Positions 24,507 to 33,825 of a stretch of DNA of 64,000 nucleotides are shown here, piece after piece. The stretch's first letter is position 1, and each line of letters starts with the position of its first letter. Location of the stretch: contig NZ_NFHG01000005.1 in the NCBI RefSeq assembly GCF_002159265.1, forward strand, positions 124,001 to 188,000, read 5' to 3'. The notes under the pieces were generated by a model that had not been told where the DNA came from, did not search any database, and saw only the letters and a list, made by a program, of their open reading frames with translations. Origin of the DNA: Flavonifractor sp. An82. GTDB lineage: Bacteria > Bacillota > Clostridia > Oscillospirales > Oscillospiraceae. Made by a program: the position numbers and the translations under genes.

Positions 24507-25427
24507 TTACTCCTTGGGCTCGGCGGGCGCCTCGGCCTTGGGAGCCTCCGCCTTGGGGGCGGCGGCAGCCGCGGGCGCGGCAGCGGGAGCAGCCTTGGGA
24601 GCCGCAGGCTTCACCTCGGGCACCTTGCCGTCCACGGTGATCAGCTTGCGGGGGCACTTCTGAGCGCAGATGCCGCAGCCGATGCACTTCTCGTAGTCGA
24701 TGACAGCCAGGTTGTTGACCATGGTGATGGCTTCCTTGGGGCAGTTCTTGGCACACAGGGAGCAGCCGATACAGCCGTTGTCGCACACCTTCCGGGCATC
24801 CACACCCTTGTCGTGGGAGGAGCAGGGAATGGTGACGTGACGCTTGGTCTTGTAGGGCTCCAGGGCGATGATGTGGCGGGGGCAGATGTCCACGCACTTG
24901 CCGCAGGCCTTGCACTTCTCCTCGTCCACCTTGGCCACGCCGTCGATGACGTGGATGGCGTCGAAGGGGCAGGCCTTCTCACAGGAGCCCAGGCCCAGGC
25001 AGCCGTAGGCGCAGGACAGCGCGCCGCCGCCGGGCACCTTGGAGGCCGCCACGCAGTCGTGGAGGCCCACGTACTCATACTGCTTGTAGTTCTGGCCGCA
25101 GCCGGTGCAGTGCACCTGGGCCAGCTGCTTGACCATGGCGCCGGCGGACACGCCCATGATCTCGGCGATCTGGGCGGCAACCGCCTCGCCGCCGGCGGCG
25201 CAGGCGTTGACCGGGGCAGCGCCCTTGGCCACGGCGGCGGCATAGCCGGAGCAGCCGGCGAAGCCGCAGCCGCCGCAGTTGGCGCCGGGCAGGCAGCCCA
25301 GCACGGCCTCTTCCTTGGGATCCACCTCAACGGCGAAGACCTTGGCGGCGAAGCCCAGCACCAGTCCGAACAGGGCGCCCAGGGCAGCCAGGATCACCAC
25401 CGCGATGATAACAATCTGAAAATTCAT
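24507..25427 (-). CDS. rnfB: Rnf complex subunit B (multi-cluster ferredoxin)
   Basis: The electron-input subunit of the Rnf complex, which passes electrons from ferredoxin toward NAD and pumps Na+ or H+. A membrane helix lies at residues 3-27. The cluster domain PGANCGGCGFAGC is near residue 48. Four further ferredoxin-type motifs follow (CEKACPFDA, CKACGKCVDICPRH, CIGCSLCAKNCPKE, CIGCGICAQKCPRK). The last 35 residues are an Ala/Pro/Lys/Glu tail of PKAEAP-type repeats, absent from short RnfB proteins. It is last in the rnfCDGEAB operon, 15 bases after rnfA. Confidence 0.97.
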   Translation of the reverse strand: MNFQIVIIAVVILAALGALFGLVLGFAAKVFAVEVDPKEEAVLGCLPGANCGGCGFAGCSGYAAAVAKGAAPVNACAAGGEAVAAQIAEIMGVSAGAMVKQLAQVHCTGCGQNYKQYEYVGLHDCVAASKVPGGGALSCAYGCLGLGSCEKACPFDAIHVIDGVAKVDEEKCKACGKCVDICPRHIIALEPYKTKRHVTIPCSSHDKGVDARKVCDNGCIGCSLCAKNCPKEAITMVNNLAVIDYEKCIGCGICAQKCPRKLITVDGKVPEVKPAAPKAAPAAAPAAAAAPKAEAPKAEAPAEPKE

Positions 25428-25442
25428 ATTCTTCCGCCCTCC

Positions 25443-26060
25443 TTAAAAGACCTTCAGGCCGGAGAAGCCCATGAAGGACAGAGCCACCAGGCCGGCGGTC
25501 ATCAGAGCGATGGGGAAGCCCTCGAAGGCCTTGGGGCACTCGGAGAAGGTCAGACGCTCCCGGATGCTGGCGAAGATCACGATGGCCAGCATGAAGCCCA
25601 GGCCGCCGGTGATGCCGTACACCACGCTGGTGATGAAGTCGTAGCCGTTCTGGGTGTTCTGGAGCACCACGCCCAGCACCGCGCAGTTGGTGGTGATCAG
25701 AGGCAGGTAGATGCCCAGGGCCTCATACAGGGAGGGCATGGACTTCTTCAGGAACATCTCGATGAACTGCACCAGGGCGGCGATGACCAGGATGAAGACC
25801 ACGGTCTGCATGAAGGCCAGATTGGGGCCGCCCTCGCCGTAGATGGCGGGGTTCACCAGCAGGAACTGGTTGATGGGCCAGCAGATGGCGGAGGCCAGAC
25901 CCATGACGAAGGTCACGGCGATGCCCATGCCGGCGGCGGTGTCGATCTTCTTGGACACGCCCATGAAGGGGCAGATGCCCAGGAACTGGGAGAAAATGAA
26001 GTTGTTGACCAGAATGGCGCCCAGGGCCACGCTGAACAGGTTAGCAAGATCAAATCCCAT
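25443..26060 (-). CDS. rnfA: Rnf complex subunit A
   Basis: A 205-residue integral membrane subunit with six helices. FIFSQFLGICPFMGVSKK and VLITTNCAVLGVV-type segments each carry a conserved Cys. In Rnf/Nqr complexes the RnfA and RnfE Cys residues hold a [2Fe-2S] cluster inside the membrane. Its ATG shares one base with the rnfE stop (TAATG), indicating coupled translation and a matched ratio of these homologous subunits. Confidence 0.97.
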   Translation of the reverse strand: MGFDLANLFSVALGAILVNNFIFSQFLGICPFMGVSKKIDTAAGMGIAVTFVMGLASAICWPINQFLLVNPAIYGEGGPNLAFMQTVVFILVIAALVQFIEMFLKKSMPSLYEALGIYLPLITTNCAVLGVVLQNTQNGYDFITSVVYGITGGLGFMLAIVIFASIRERLTFSECPKAFEGFPIALMTAGLVALSFMGFSGLKVF

Positions 26061-26740
26061 TACTTGGCCACCTCCTCAGTCTTTTTGTCCTTCTTGGGCT
26101 TGTTCAGGATGTACTGCATGGCGGCGATCAGGCAGGCCAGGGTGAGGAAGCCGCCCACCGGCAGGATCATGCCCAGGGCGGGGAAGGCCTCAGGCAGGAT
26201 GCGGATGCCGGCGGCAGTGCCCAGGCCGAAGACCAGCTGGCCGTTCTCGCCGATCTCCAGCAGGCCGCCCATGATGGTGCCGGCGCCCAGGAACTCACGG
26301 ATGGCGCACATGATCACCAGGATGATGGTGTAGCCCAGGCCCTGGAAGATACCGTCCAGGGTGGAGGCGGCGATGGTGTTCTTGTAGGAGAACGCCTCGG
26401 CGCGGCCCAGGATGATACAGTTCACCACGATCAGGGGGATGAACAGGCCCAGGCTCTTGGACAGGGCCGGGATGAAGGCCTGAAGCATCAGATCCACGAT
26501 GGTCACGAAGCCGGCGATCACCACGATGAAGCAGGCGATACGGATGTTGTTGGGGATGATCTTCCGCAGCGCGGCGATCAGGATGTTGGACAGGGTCAGG
26601 ATAATCAGCACGGACACGCCCATGCCAAGGCCGTTGAACAGGGTGGTGGTGATGGCCATGGTGGAGCACATGCCCAGCAGCTGGACGGTAACCGGGTTCT
26701 GGAAGAACAGGCCGTCCATCAATTGCTTTTTCGGATTCAC
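26060..26740 (-). CDS. rnfE: Rnf complex subunit E
   Basis: A 226-residue membrane subunit homologous to RnfA. LGMCSTMAITTTLFNGLGMG and VVNCIILGRAEAFSYKN provide the conserved Cys residues of the intramembrane iron-sulfur site. The hydrophilic C-terminus (KPKKDKKTEEVAK) is short. It follows rnfG by 12 bases and overlaps rnfA by one base. Length and order are as in Clostridia Rnf operons. Confidence 0.97.
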   Translation of the reverse strand: MNPKKQLMDGLFFQNPVTVQLLGMCSTMAITTTLFNGLGMGVSVLIILTLSNILIAALRKIIPNNIRIACFIVVIAGFVTIVDLMLQAFIPALSKSLGLFIPLIVVNCIILGRAEAFSYKNTIAASTLDGIFQGLGYTIILVIMCAIREFLGAGTIMGGLLEIGENGQLVFGLGTAAGIRILPEAFPALGMILPVGGFLTLACLIAAMQYILNKPKKDKKTEEVAK

Positions 26741-26752
26741 GTTCTTACCTCC

Positions 26753-27301
26753 TTAACCCATGCTCTCGGCCACGGCGATGGCGGAGTTGACCGCCTCGCA
26801 CACGCCGCGGGAGGTGATGGTGGCGCCGGTGATGGCGTTGATGTCGCCGCCGTCCTTGGTGACGGCCACGGTGCCGGTCTTGCCGATGAACTGATCGGCG
26901 AAGGAGGGCCGGCTGGCATTGGAGCCCAGACCGGAGGTCTCACCGGTGCTGGTGACGGAAATGCCGGTGCAGGCGTAGCTGGAGTCCACACCCACCATGA
27001 TGGTCAGGTTGCCGCTGAAGGAGGTGGGCGGGGAGACCTGCACCACATAGCCGGCGTCGCCGGCCTGATAGACGGCCTCCACCGTGGCGTCGCCGCCGGC
27101 GTAGTCGGCGGTCACGTCGGTGTACTCGTCGGCGGGCAGAACAGCGTTCATGGCCTCCTGGGTGGTCTTCCAGTTATTCGCCTCGATAAAGGGTGCGGTC
27201 ACCTCGTTGGTCAGGCCCAGCAGCAGAGAGGTCACCAGGCAGATGAGGAACAGGACCACCACGAGAGTGGCAGTGCCGGGATCTTTTTTCGTCTCAGTCA
27301 T
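26753..27301 (-). CDS. rnfG: Rnf complex subunit G (covalent FMN)
   Basis: A 182-residue subunit anchored by one N-terminal helix (about residues 12-32) with its FMN domain outside the membrane. The FMN attachment motif is ITGATITSRGV near the C-terminus; the Thr in TGAT carries FMN by a phosphoester bond in this family. The start is ATG 27301, preceded by AAGGAGGG; the longer open frame upstream is a shadow of rnfD. Its position between rnfD and rnfE is canonical. Confidence 0.96.
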   Translation of the reverse strand: MTETKKDPGTATLVVVLFLICLVTSLLLGLTNEVTAPFIEANNWKTTQEAMNAVLPADEYTDVTADYAGGDATVEAVYQAGDAGYVVQVSPPTSFSGNLTIMVGVDSSYACTGISVTSTGETSGLGSNASRPSFADQFIGKTGTVAVTKDGGDINAITGATITSRGVCEAVNSAIAVAESMG

Positions 27302-27303
27302 GG

Positions 27304-28365
27304 TTAACCCTCCTTCCCGGCTTTTTTGGCCGCCTTCTCGGCGGCGCGCATCTCTTTGGTCACGCCGTAGCGGTTGGGCTTGCCCACCTTGTCGATGAGC
27401 CACACGCAGCAGTTCATGATCAGGATGGAGTAGCTCACGCCCTCGGGGTAGCCGCCGAAGTAGCGGATGAACACGGTCAGCAGGCCGCAGCCGATGCCGT
27501 AGATAATCTCGCCCTTCTTGGTGACGGGGCTGGTGACATAGTCGGTGGCCATGAAGAAGGCGCCCAGGAACAGGCCGCCGGTGAACAGCTGATACAGCAT
27601 CCAGGCCAGACGGTCAACGTCGCCCTTGGGGAAGATGAAGGTGAGCACCGCCACGGTGGCAATGTAGGCCACGGGGATGCGGGCGCGGATCACGCCCCGG
27701 GCGATCAGGTACACCCCGCCCAGCAGCAGAGCCAGGGCGGAAATCTCACCGATGCAGCCGCCCACGTTGCCCACAAAGGCGTCCAGCAGAGACGCATCGG
27801 GCAGCAGGCCAGAGTGCATGAAGTCCACACTCAGGGGGGTGGCGCCGGTGACAATGTCGGCGCCGGCCATGGTGGTGGTGTTGCCCAGCACATTGGCCCA
27901 CTTGTCCGCGCCGATGCCGGGCACAATCCAGGTGGTCATGGCCACGGGGTAGCACAGCATCAGGAAGGCGCGGCCCGCCAGGGCGGGGTTCAGGAAGTTC
28001 TGGCCCAGGCCGCCGAAGAGCTGCTTGACCACCACGATGGCGAAGAAATCGCCGATGATCAGCATCCAGTAGGGCAGGGTGGGCGCGCACACGAAGGCCA
28101 GCAGCACGCCGGTGACGGCGGCGGACAGATCCTTGTTGGCGCAGGATTTCTTCATAATCTTGCGGTAGGCCCACTCAAAGAACTCGCAGGCCAGCACAGA
28201 GATGATGGTGGCCACCAGAGCACGGGGGCCGAAGAACACCACGCCCATGACCATGGCGGGCACCAGGGCGATGAGCACGTCCCGCATCAGGTTCTGGGTG
28301 TCAATGGGAGAGGCCACGTGGGGGGACGAAGCCACCGTGAGTCTCAGGTTCTTTTCCTCGTTCAT
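27304..28365 (-). CDS. rnfD: Rnf complex subunit D (covalent FMN)
   Basis: A 353-residue membrane subunit with about nine helices, forming part of the ion-conducting core. The FMN motif GADIVTGATPLS (about residue 175) is visible, as is the usual LTVASSPHV start. Its ATG overlaps the rnfC stop as ATGA, and rnfG starts a few bases after its end. Nothing is missing relative to the family. Confidence 0.97.
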   Translation of the reverse strand: MNEEKNLRLTVASSPHVASPIDTQNLMRDVLIALVPAMVMGVVFFGPRALVATIISVLACEFFEWAYRKIMKKSCANKDLSAAVTGVLLAFVCAPTLPYWMLIIGDFFAIVVVKQLFGGLGQNFLNPALAGRAFLMLCYPVAMTTWIVPGIGADKWANVLGNTTTMAGADIVTGATPLSVDFMHSGLLPDASLLDAFVGNVGGCIGEISALALLLGGVYLIARGVIRARIPVAYIATVAVLTFIFPKGDVDRLAWMLYQLFTGGLFLGAFFMATDYVTSPVTKKGEIIYGIGCGLLTVFIRYFGGYPEGVSYSILIMNCCVWLIDKVGKPNRYGVTKEMRAAEKAAKKAGKEG

Positions 28366-29708
28366 GCTTTGGCCGCCTCCTTCGCCGCTTTTTCCTTGGC
28401 CGCCAGAGCCCGCAGCTCACCCTTGGTCACACGGAAGGACTGAACCAGGTGGATACGGGCGGGGCAGATGTAGTTGCAGGAGCCGCACTCGATGCAGTCC
28501 ATGACGTTGAGGGCCTCGGCCTCCTTCCACATGCCCTTCTCGGCGTACAGGTGCATGTACACCGGGGTCAGGTGCATGGGGCAGACGTTGACGCAGCGGG
28601 CGCAGCGCAGGCAGGTCTCCTCCTCCACCACGGGGGCGGCTTCCTTCTTGGTCAGGCAGAGCACGGCGTTGGTGCCCTTGATGCAGGTAACGTTCAGGTC
28701 GTACTGGGCGATACCCATCATGGGGCCGCCGGTGAGGATGCGCTCAGGCTCCTCCTTGAAGCCCTTGCCCTCGTCGATGAGCTGCTGGAAGGACACACCC
28801 AGAGGCACCATCAGGTTCTTGGGCTCCTGGATGGCATCGCCGGTGACGGTGATCACACGGTGGGTGACGGGCTTGCCCTCCACCACGGCGTCATACACGG
28901 CAGCGGCAGTACCCACGTTGAACACCGCGCAGCCCACATGGGCAGGCAGGCCTCCGGGGGGCACCTCACGGCCGGTGATGCGCTGGATCAGCTGCTTCTC
29001 AGCGCCCTGGGGGTACCGGGTGCGCAGAGACTCCACCGTAATGTCGTTGCGGCCGCCCACCAGAGCACGCAGATGCTCAATGGCATCCTCCTTGTTGGCC
29101 TCAACGCCGATGACGCCGGTCTGCAGACCGAAGGCCTGCAGCAGGATGCGCAGACCGCCGATGACCTTCTCGCCCTGCTCCAGCATGAGGCGATGGTCGG
29201 CAGTGATGTAGGGCTCACACTCGGCGCCGTTGAGGATGACGGTGTCCACCTTGCCGATACCGGAGCTGATCTTCACATGGGTGGGGAAGCCGGCGCCGCC
29301 CATACCGGTAATGCCAGCCTCCTTGACGATGTTGACGATCTCATCCGTGCTCAGCTTGCTGTAGTCGGGATGGGGGGTGAGCTCAGATCCCCAGGTGTCC
29401 TGGAAATCGTTCTCAATGACCACAGACATTGCCTTGCCGCCGCCCACGTAGGGACGGGGCTCCACCGCCTTGACCTCGCCGGAGACAGAGGCATGGATGG
29501 GAGCGCCCAGTCCGGCGATCTCACCGATCTTCTGTCCCACCTTGACGTGGTCGCCCACTGCAACAATGGGCTTACAGGGCGCACCGATATGCATGGACAT
29601 AGCGATGACAACCTGCTTGGGAGCAGCGCTCAGCGGCGCTATCTCCTTGTGGCGTGCCAGCTCCTTCCGGTCATGGGGGTGCACGCCGCCGTAAAAGCTT
29701 TGCTTCAT
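28362..29708 (-). CDS. rnfC: Rnf complex subunit C (NADH/FMN and iron-sulfur subunit)
   Basis: A 448-residue peripheral subunit that reacts with NAD(H). An N-terminal GGVHPHDRKE segment and the nucleotide-binding GAGFPTHVK lie in the first half. Two C-terminal [4Fe-4S] motifs, CLRCARCVNVCPMH and CIECGSCNYICPAR, are followed by an Ala/Lys-rich tail. The start is ATG 29708, with GAGGTGG just upstream; 22 codons of open frame before it lack a ribosome site. It is the first gene of rnfCDGEAB, behind its own promoter. Confidence 0.97.
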   Translation of the reverse strand: MKQSFYGGVHPHDRKELARHKEIAPLSAAPKQVVIAMSMHIGAPCKPIVAVGDHVKVGQKIGEIAGLGAPIHASVSGEVKAVEPRPYVGGGKAMSVVIENDFQDTWGSELTPHPDYSKLSTDEIVNIVKEAGITGMGGAGFPTHVKISSGIGKVDTVILNGAECEPYITADHRLMLEQGEKVIGGLRILLQAFGLQTGVIGVEANKEDAIEHLRALVGGRNDITVESLRTRYPQGAEKQLIQRITGREVPPGGLPAHVGCAVFNVGTAAAVYDAVVEGKPVTHRVITVTGDAIQEPKNLMVPLGVSFQQLIDEGKGFKEEPERILTGGPMMGIAQYDLNVTCIKGTNAVLCLTKKEAAPVVEEETCLRCARCVNVCPMHLTPVYMHLYAEKGMWKEAEALNVMDCIECGSCNYICPARIHLVQSFRVTKGELRALAAKEKAAKEAAKA

Positions 29709-29782
29709 AGGTCCACCTCGCAAATCTGGCCCACACACGGGCCATTTTTCTGAGTTGTTTGACCGGTATCTCAAACAGATTT

Positions 29783-29811
29783 ATCATATCGCAAAGCACA
29801 CAAATTGTCCA
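29783..29811 (-). promoter_or_regulatory. Candidate rnf operon promoter
   Basis: TGGACA, 17-base spacer, TATGAT on the minus strand, giving a leader of about 70 bases before rnfC. It is divergent from the ilv promoter. Confidence 0.65.
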
Positions 29812-30004
29812 GTTAAAACCGTCAAATTTCTCCCCATTTTTTATGCTAAACTTACAAGTTTTATCAAAAACCAGTATTCTTATGTCCTTTTTGAACTCGA
29901 AAGTAAGGTTATACCCATCAGTTCGCTTCTTGACAGAACTGTGGATTTCCTTTGCCCGCCCCAATACTTTACTTGTTTAAAATGCAGAAGTTTGAAAACG
30001 GTAA
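29812..30004. other. A+T-rich intergenic spacer between divergent rnf and ilv promoters
   Basis: Nearly 200 bases far richer in A+T than the surroundings. Several short open frames cross it, but none has a ribosome site or recognisable product. It probably holds upstream promoter elements; I see no named site. Confidence 0.6.
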
Positions 30005-30033
30005 TTGACAAAGCAGTGCGGGAAAGTTATGAT
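30005..30033 (+). promoter_or_regulatory. ilvBNC promoter
   Basis: TTGACA (30005-30010), 17-base spacer, TATGAT (30028-30033). Transcription should begin near 30040 and enter the T-box leader. Confidence 0.9.
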
Positions 30034-30039
30034 AATACC

Positions 30040-30329
30040 CAACAACTTACCCGTTCCCCAGCCGCCCCGCGGCAGGTGCGGGTACAGAGAAATGCGATGA
30101 CCGGGACAGTACGGGCGGCGTATCAGCGCAGAGAGGGAGCGGTTGGTGTAAGCTCCTGTGAGACCGCTTCGGAAGGTCACCCGGGAGCGGCCCTGCCGAA
30201 CAAAGTAGGCGGGGACGGTCACCCTCCGTTACCGGGGCGAGAGTGCGCGGGCATGCCCGCGAAATTAGGTGGTACCACGGAGTGTCATGGCGGCTTCGTC
30301 CTATGGGACGAAGCCGCCATGTTGTTTTT
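30040..30329 (+). promoter_or_regulatory. T-box leader of ilvBNC with valine specifier
   Basis: Stem I elements in order are AGTA (near 30103), AGAGAG (30130-30135), the GGTG loop (30145-30148), then GAAG and GTC (30176-30178) followed by A. GTC is a valine codon, in the same GGAAGGTC context as in the valS leader. The T-box core GGTGGTACCACGG is at 30268-30280. The terminator (CATGGCGGCTTCGTC and its complement) with a T-run is at 30286-30329. Low charged tRNA-Val should switch the operon on. Confidence 0.95.
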
Positions 30330-30362
30330 CTTCCATACCAGCCAAAGGAGGTCTTTTCCACC

Positions 30363-32072
30363 ATGAGAATGAAAACAGCCCAGATCCTGATGGAATGTCT
30401 GCTGGAGCAGGGGGTGGATACCGTATTCGGTTACCCCGGCGGCACCATCCTAAACGTATATGACGAATTTGAGCTGCACGGCTATAAGAATAAGATCCGC
30501 CATATTCTGACCGCCCACGAGCAGGGCGCATCGCACGCCGCCGACGGCTATGCCCGGGCCACCGGCAAGGTGGGCGTGTGCTTCGCCACCTCCGGCCCCG
30601 GCGCCACCAACCTGACCACCGGCATCGCCACCGCCTACTATGACTCCTCCCCCGTGGTGTTCATCACCTGCAACGTCAGTGAGAACCTCATCGGCAAGGA
30701 CTCCTTCCAGGAGGTGGATATCACCGGCATCTCCATGCCCATCACCAAGTGCAACTACCTGGTGAAGGACCCCAACCAGCTGGCCGACGTGATCCGTGAG
30801 GCCTTTGCCATTGCCCGCACCGGCCGCCCCGGCCCCGTGCTGGTGGACATCGCCAAGAATGTCACTGCCGCGGAGGCGGAGTACGAGCCTCTCCCCCTGG
30901 CCGAGCACCCCAACCACGGCCGTCTGGCCGCCATGCTCCGCCGGGCCAGCCACGAGCTCAAGGCCCCCGAGCCCGACGCCGGCGACATCCAGACTCTGCT
31001 GGACATGATCGAGGAGGCCCGCCGGCCTCTGGTGCTGGTGGGTGGCGGCGTGATCCGCTCCCGCGGGGCAGTGCCTCAGTTCCGCAAGTTCATTGAGATC
31101 CTCAACGCCCCGGTAGCCTCCACCATTATGGGCGGCGGCGCCTGCCCCGGCAACCATCCCCTGTTCACCGGCATGATCGGCATGCACGGCTCCCACGCCT
31201 CCAATATGGCCAGCGACCAGTGCGACCTGCTCATCGCCATCGGCTGCCGCTTCTCCGACCGGGTGGCCACCGACCCCGCCACCTTCGCACCCAACGCCAA
31301 GATCGTCCACATTGACATCGACCGGGCCGAGATCGACAAGAATGTGGTCACCGACCACCACATCATCGGCGACGCCCGCCGGGTGCTGGAGCTGCTCAAC
31401 GCCAGGCTGCCCGCCCATGACTATCCCGAGTGGAAGGAATGGGTCTTCTCCCACAAGGAGGTCCCCCTGAAGAAGGACGATATCCTTCACCCCCACGAGA
31501 TCCTGGAGACCATCCAGGCCGTCACCGACGGGGACGCTATCATTGCCACCGACGTGGGCCAGCACCAGATGTGGTGCGCCCAGTACTACCATTTCTCCCG
31601 CCCCGGCCAGCTCATCACCTCCGGCGGCTTCGGCACCATGGGTTTCGGCCTGGGAGCCGCCATGGGCGCTGCCGTGGGCAACCCCGGCAAGGTGGTGGTC
31701 CAGTGTACCGGCGACGGCTGCTTCCGCATGAACTGCCATGAGCTGTGCACCGTGGAGCACTACAACATCCCGGTGATCACGGTCATCTTCAACAACCGTA
31801 CTCTGGGCATGGTGCGCCAGTGGCAGAACCTGATCTATCAGAAACGCTTCTCCCAGACCGACCTGGATCGCGGTCCCGACTTTGTCAAGCTGGCGGAGGC
31901 CTACGGCATCCAGGGTGAGCGGGCCGCCACCCAGCAGGAATTTGAGGCAGCCTTCCGCCGGGCCGTAGCCACCGGCCGCCCCTATCTGATCGAGTGCGCC
32001 ATTGACAAGGACGCCATGGTCCACCCCATGGTGTCCGCGGGTACTCCCGTCACCGACTTTATCCTGGACTGA
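30363..32072 (+). CDS. ilvB: Acetolactate synthase large subunit
   Basis: A 569-residue thiamine diphosphate enzyme making acetolactate from pyruvate (and acetohydroxybutyrate) for valine, leucine and isoleucine. The N-terminal ThDP domain has FGYPGGTILNVYDEF and AHEQGASHAADGYARATGK; the C-terminal ThDP/Mg motif is GDGCFRMNCHELCTVEHYN. The start is ATG 30363 with AAAGGAGG before it; the longer open frame runs back into the T-box terminator. It is first in ilvBNC and followed 12 bases later by ilvN. Confidence 0.97.
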   Translation: MRMKTAQILMECLLEQGVDTVFGYPGGTILNVYDEFELHGYKNKIRHILTAHEQGASHAADGYARATGKVGVCFATSGPGATNLTTGIATAYYDSSPVVFITCNVSENLIGKDSFQEVDITGISMPITKCNYLVKDPNQLADVIREAFAIARTGRPGPVLVDIAKNVTAAEAEYEPLPLAEHPNHGRLAAMLRRASHELKAPEPDAGDIQTLLDMIEEARRPLVLVGGGVIRSRGAVPQFRKFIEILNAPVASTIMGGGACPGNHPLFTGMIGMHGSHASNMASDQCDLLIAIGCRFSDRVATDPATFAPNAKIVHIDIDRAEIDKNVVTDHHIIGDARRVLELLNARLPAHDYPEWKEWVFSHKEVPLKKDDILHPHEILETIQAVTDGDAIIATDVGQHQMWCAQYYHFSRPGQLITSGGFGTMGFGLGAAMGAAVGNPGKVVVQCTGDGCFRMNCHELCTVEHYNIPVITVIFNNRTLGMVRQWQNLIYQKRFSQTDLDRGPDFVKLAEAYGIQGERAATQQEFEAAFRRAVATGRPYLIECAIDKDAMVHPMVSAGTPVTDFILD

Positions 32073-32084
32073 GGAGGGTGTGGA

Positions 32085-32645
32085 ATGATGAATGAAATGA
32101 ATGCCACCCGCCGCACCCTTTCGGTGCTGGTGGAAAATGCCGCCGGCGTCCTGTCCCAGGTCTCCCGGCTGTTCTCCCGCAAGGGCTACAACATTGAGTC
32201 CCTGGCCGTGGGCACCACCGACGACCCCTCGGTGTCCCGTATCACCATTGAAGTATGGGCCGACGGCCCCATGATCGAGCAGATCATGAACCAGCTGCGC
32301 AAGCAGTACCCCGTCTACTCCGTCCAGGAGCTGAAGCCGGAGCGCTCCATCCGCCGTGAGCTGGTCATGTTCAAGGTCAAGGCGGAGACCCACGACATCC
32401 GCAACGAGGTCATCCAGATCGCCAATATCTTCCGGGCCTCCATCATCGACGTGTCCCTGAAGTCCCTGACTCTGGCCCTCATTGGCGATGAGAGCAAGGC
32501 GGAGGCCATGCAGAAGCTGCTGGAGGCCTTCGGCATCCTGGAGCTGGTACGTACCGGCATGGTGGCCCTGGAGCGGGGCGCTTACACCATCGGCGACGAG
32601 ACCAAGGAGCAGACCGAATTTAACTTGGGCAAGAACATTCTGTAA
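32085..32645 (+). CDS. ilvN: Acetolactate synthase small (regulatory) subunit
   Basis: A 186-residue regulatory subunit with an N-terminal ACT domain ([29 protein letters not shown]) and the ALS_ss C-terminal domain ([19 protein letters not shown]). It binds valine for feedback inhibition and activates the large subunit. The full-length (long) form is present. The region to ilvC (116 bases) is longer than other gaps in the operon but holds no clear terminator. Confidence 0.96.
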   Translation: MMNEMNATRRTLSVLVENAAGVLSQVSRLFSRKGYNIESLAVGTTDDPSVSRITIEVWADGPMIEQIMNQLRKQYPVYSVQELKPERSIRRELVMFKVKAETHDIRNEVIQIANIFRASIIDVSLKSLTLALIGDESKAEAMQKLLEAFGILELVRTGMVALERGAYTIGDETKEQTEFNLGKNIL

Positions 32646-32761
32646 GGACTACCGCCCTCTCCGAAATCTTTCTGGAGATTGTATCATGCTTATCATTCTT
32701 TTGGTCCCTACTGTGTTACTATGGGTCCATCAAACATATCCGACAAAGGAGTGCAAAGACT

Positions 32762-33781
32762 ATGGCTAAGATGTATTATGAGAAGGACTGCGACCTGTCC
32801 TACCTGAACGGCAAGAAGATCGCCATCATCGGCTTCGGTTCTCAGGGCCACGCCCACGCCATGAATCTGAAGGATTCCGGCTGCGACGTCTGCGTGGGTC
32901 TGCGCCAGGGCTCCAAGAGCTGGGCCAAGGCCGAGCAGGCCGGTCTTCAGGTCAAGACCGTGTCCGAGGCTGCCCAGTGGGGCGACATCGTGATGATGCT
33001 GGTCAACGATGAGGTCCAGGCCGACGTCTATAAGAAGGATATCGCCCCCTACATGACCGAGGGCAAGGCCCTGGCCTTCGCCCACGGCTTCAACATCCGC
33101 TACCAGCAGATCGTCCCCCCCGCCGGCGTGGACGTCTTCATGGCCGCCCCCAAGGGCCCCGGCCACACCGTCCGTTCCACCTATGTCAACGGCAAGGGCG
33201 TGCCCTGCCTGGTGGCCGTGGAGCAGAACGCCACCGGCAACGCCTATAAGATCGCCCTGGCCTACATCGCCGGCATCGGCGGTGCCCGTGCCGGCGTCAT
33301 GGAGACCACCTTCCATGACGAGACCGAGACCGACCTCTTCGGTGAGCAGACCGTCCTGTGCGGCGGCGTGGTGGACCTGATGCGCTGCGGCTTCGAGGTG
33401 CTGGTGGAGGCCGGTTATGAGCCGGAGAACGCCTACTTCGAGTGCATCCACGAGATGAAGCTCATCATCGACCTGATCAACAAGGGCGGCGTGGCGGCCA
33501 TGAACTACTCCATCTCCGACACTGCCGAGTACGGCGAGTATGTCTCCGGTCCCCGGGTCATCCCCCACGAGGAGACCAAGGCCAACATGCGCAAGGTCCT
33601 CGCCGACATCCAGGACGGCACCTTCGCCGGCAAGTGGATCGCCGAGAACAAGAACGGCCGCACCTTCTTCAACTCCAAGCGTGCTCAGCTCAAGAAGCAC
33701 CAGATGGAGATCGTGGGTGAGGAGCTGCGCAAGAACATGATCTGGGGCGGCGACAACGACCTGGACACCGCCTCCAACTGA
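32762..33781 (+). CDS. ilvC: Ketol-acid reductoisomerase (class I)
   Basis: A 339-residue NAD(P)H enzyme that isomerises and reduces acetolactate. The Rossmann motif is [19 protein letters not shown]; the knotted C-terminal domain has [14 protein letters not shown] and [13 protein letters not shown] with the Mg-binding acidic residues. Length is typical of class I. The start has AAAGGAG in front. A terminator closes the operon. Dihydroxy-acid dehydratase (ilvD) is 2 kb away under a separate promoter. Confidence 0.98.
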   Translation: MAKMYYEKDCDLSYLNGKKIAIIGFGSQGHAHAMNLKDSGCDVCVGLRQGSKSWAKAEQAGLQVKTVSEAAQWGDIVMMLVNDEVQADVYKKDIAPYMTEGKALAFAHGFNIRYQQIVPPAGVDVFMAAPKGPGHTVRSTYVNGKGVPCLVAVEQNATGNAYKIALAYIAGIGGARAGVMETTFHDETETDLFGEQTVLCGGVVDLMRCGFEVLVEAGYEPENAYFECIHEMKLIIDLINKGGVAAMNYSISDTAEYGEYVSGPRVIPHEETKANMRKVLADIQDGTFAGKWIAENKNGRTFFNSKRAQLKKHQMEIVGEELRKNMIWGGDNDLDTASN

Positions 33782-33789
33782 TACCGACA

Positions 33790-33825
33790 AAAAGCGGCGC
33801 TGCATAAGCAGCGCCGCTTTTTTTA
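33790..33825. terminator. Bidirectional terminator after ilvC
   Basis: AAAGCGGCGCTGC pairs perfectly with GCAGCGCCGCTTT around ATAA, with seven T. It overlaps the 3' end of the convergent acyltransferase gene. Confidence 0.94.

Noticed and set aside
29755-30366. Open frames in the rnf-ilv intergenic region
   Set aside because: They cross a promoter, the T-box leader and its terminator, have no ribosome sites, and no part looks like a protein family.
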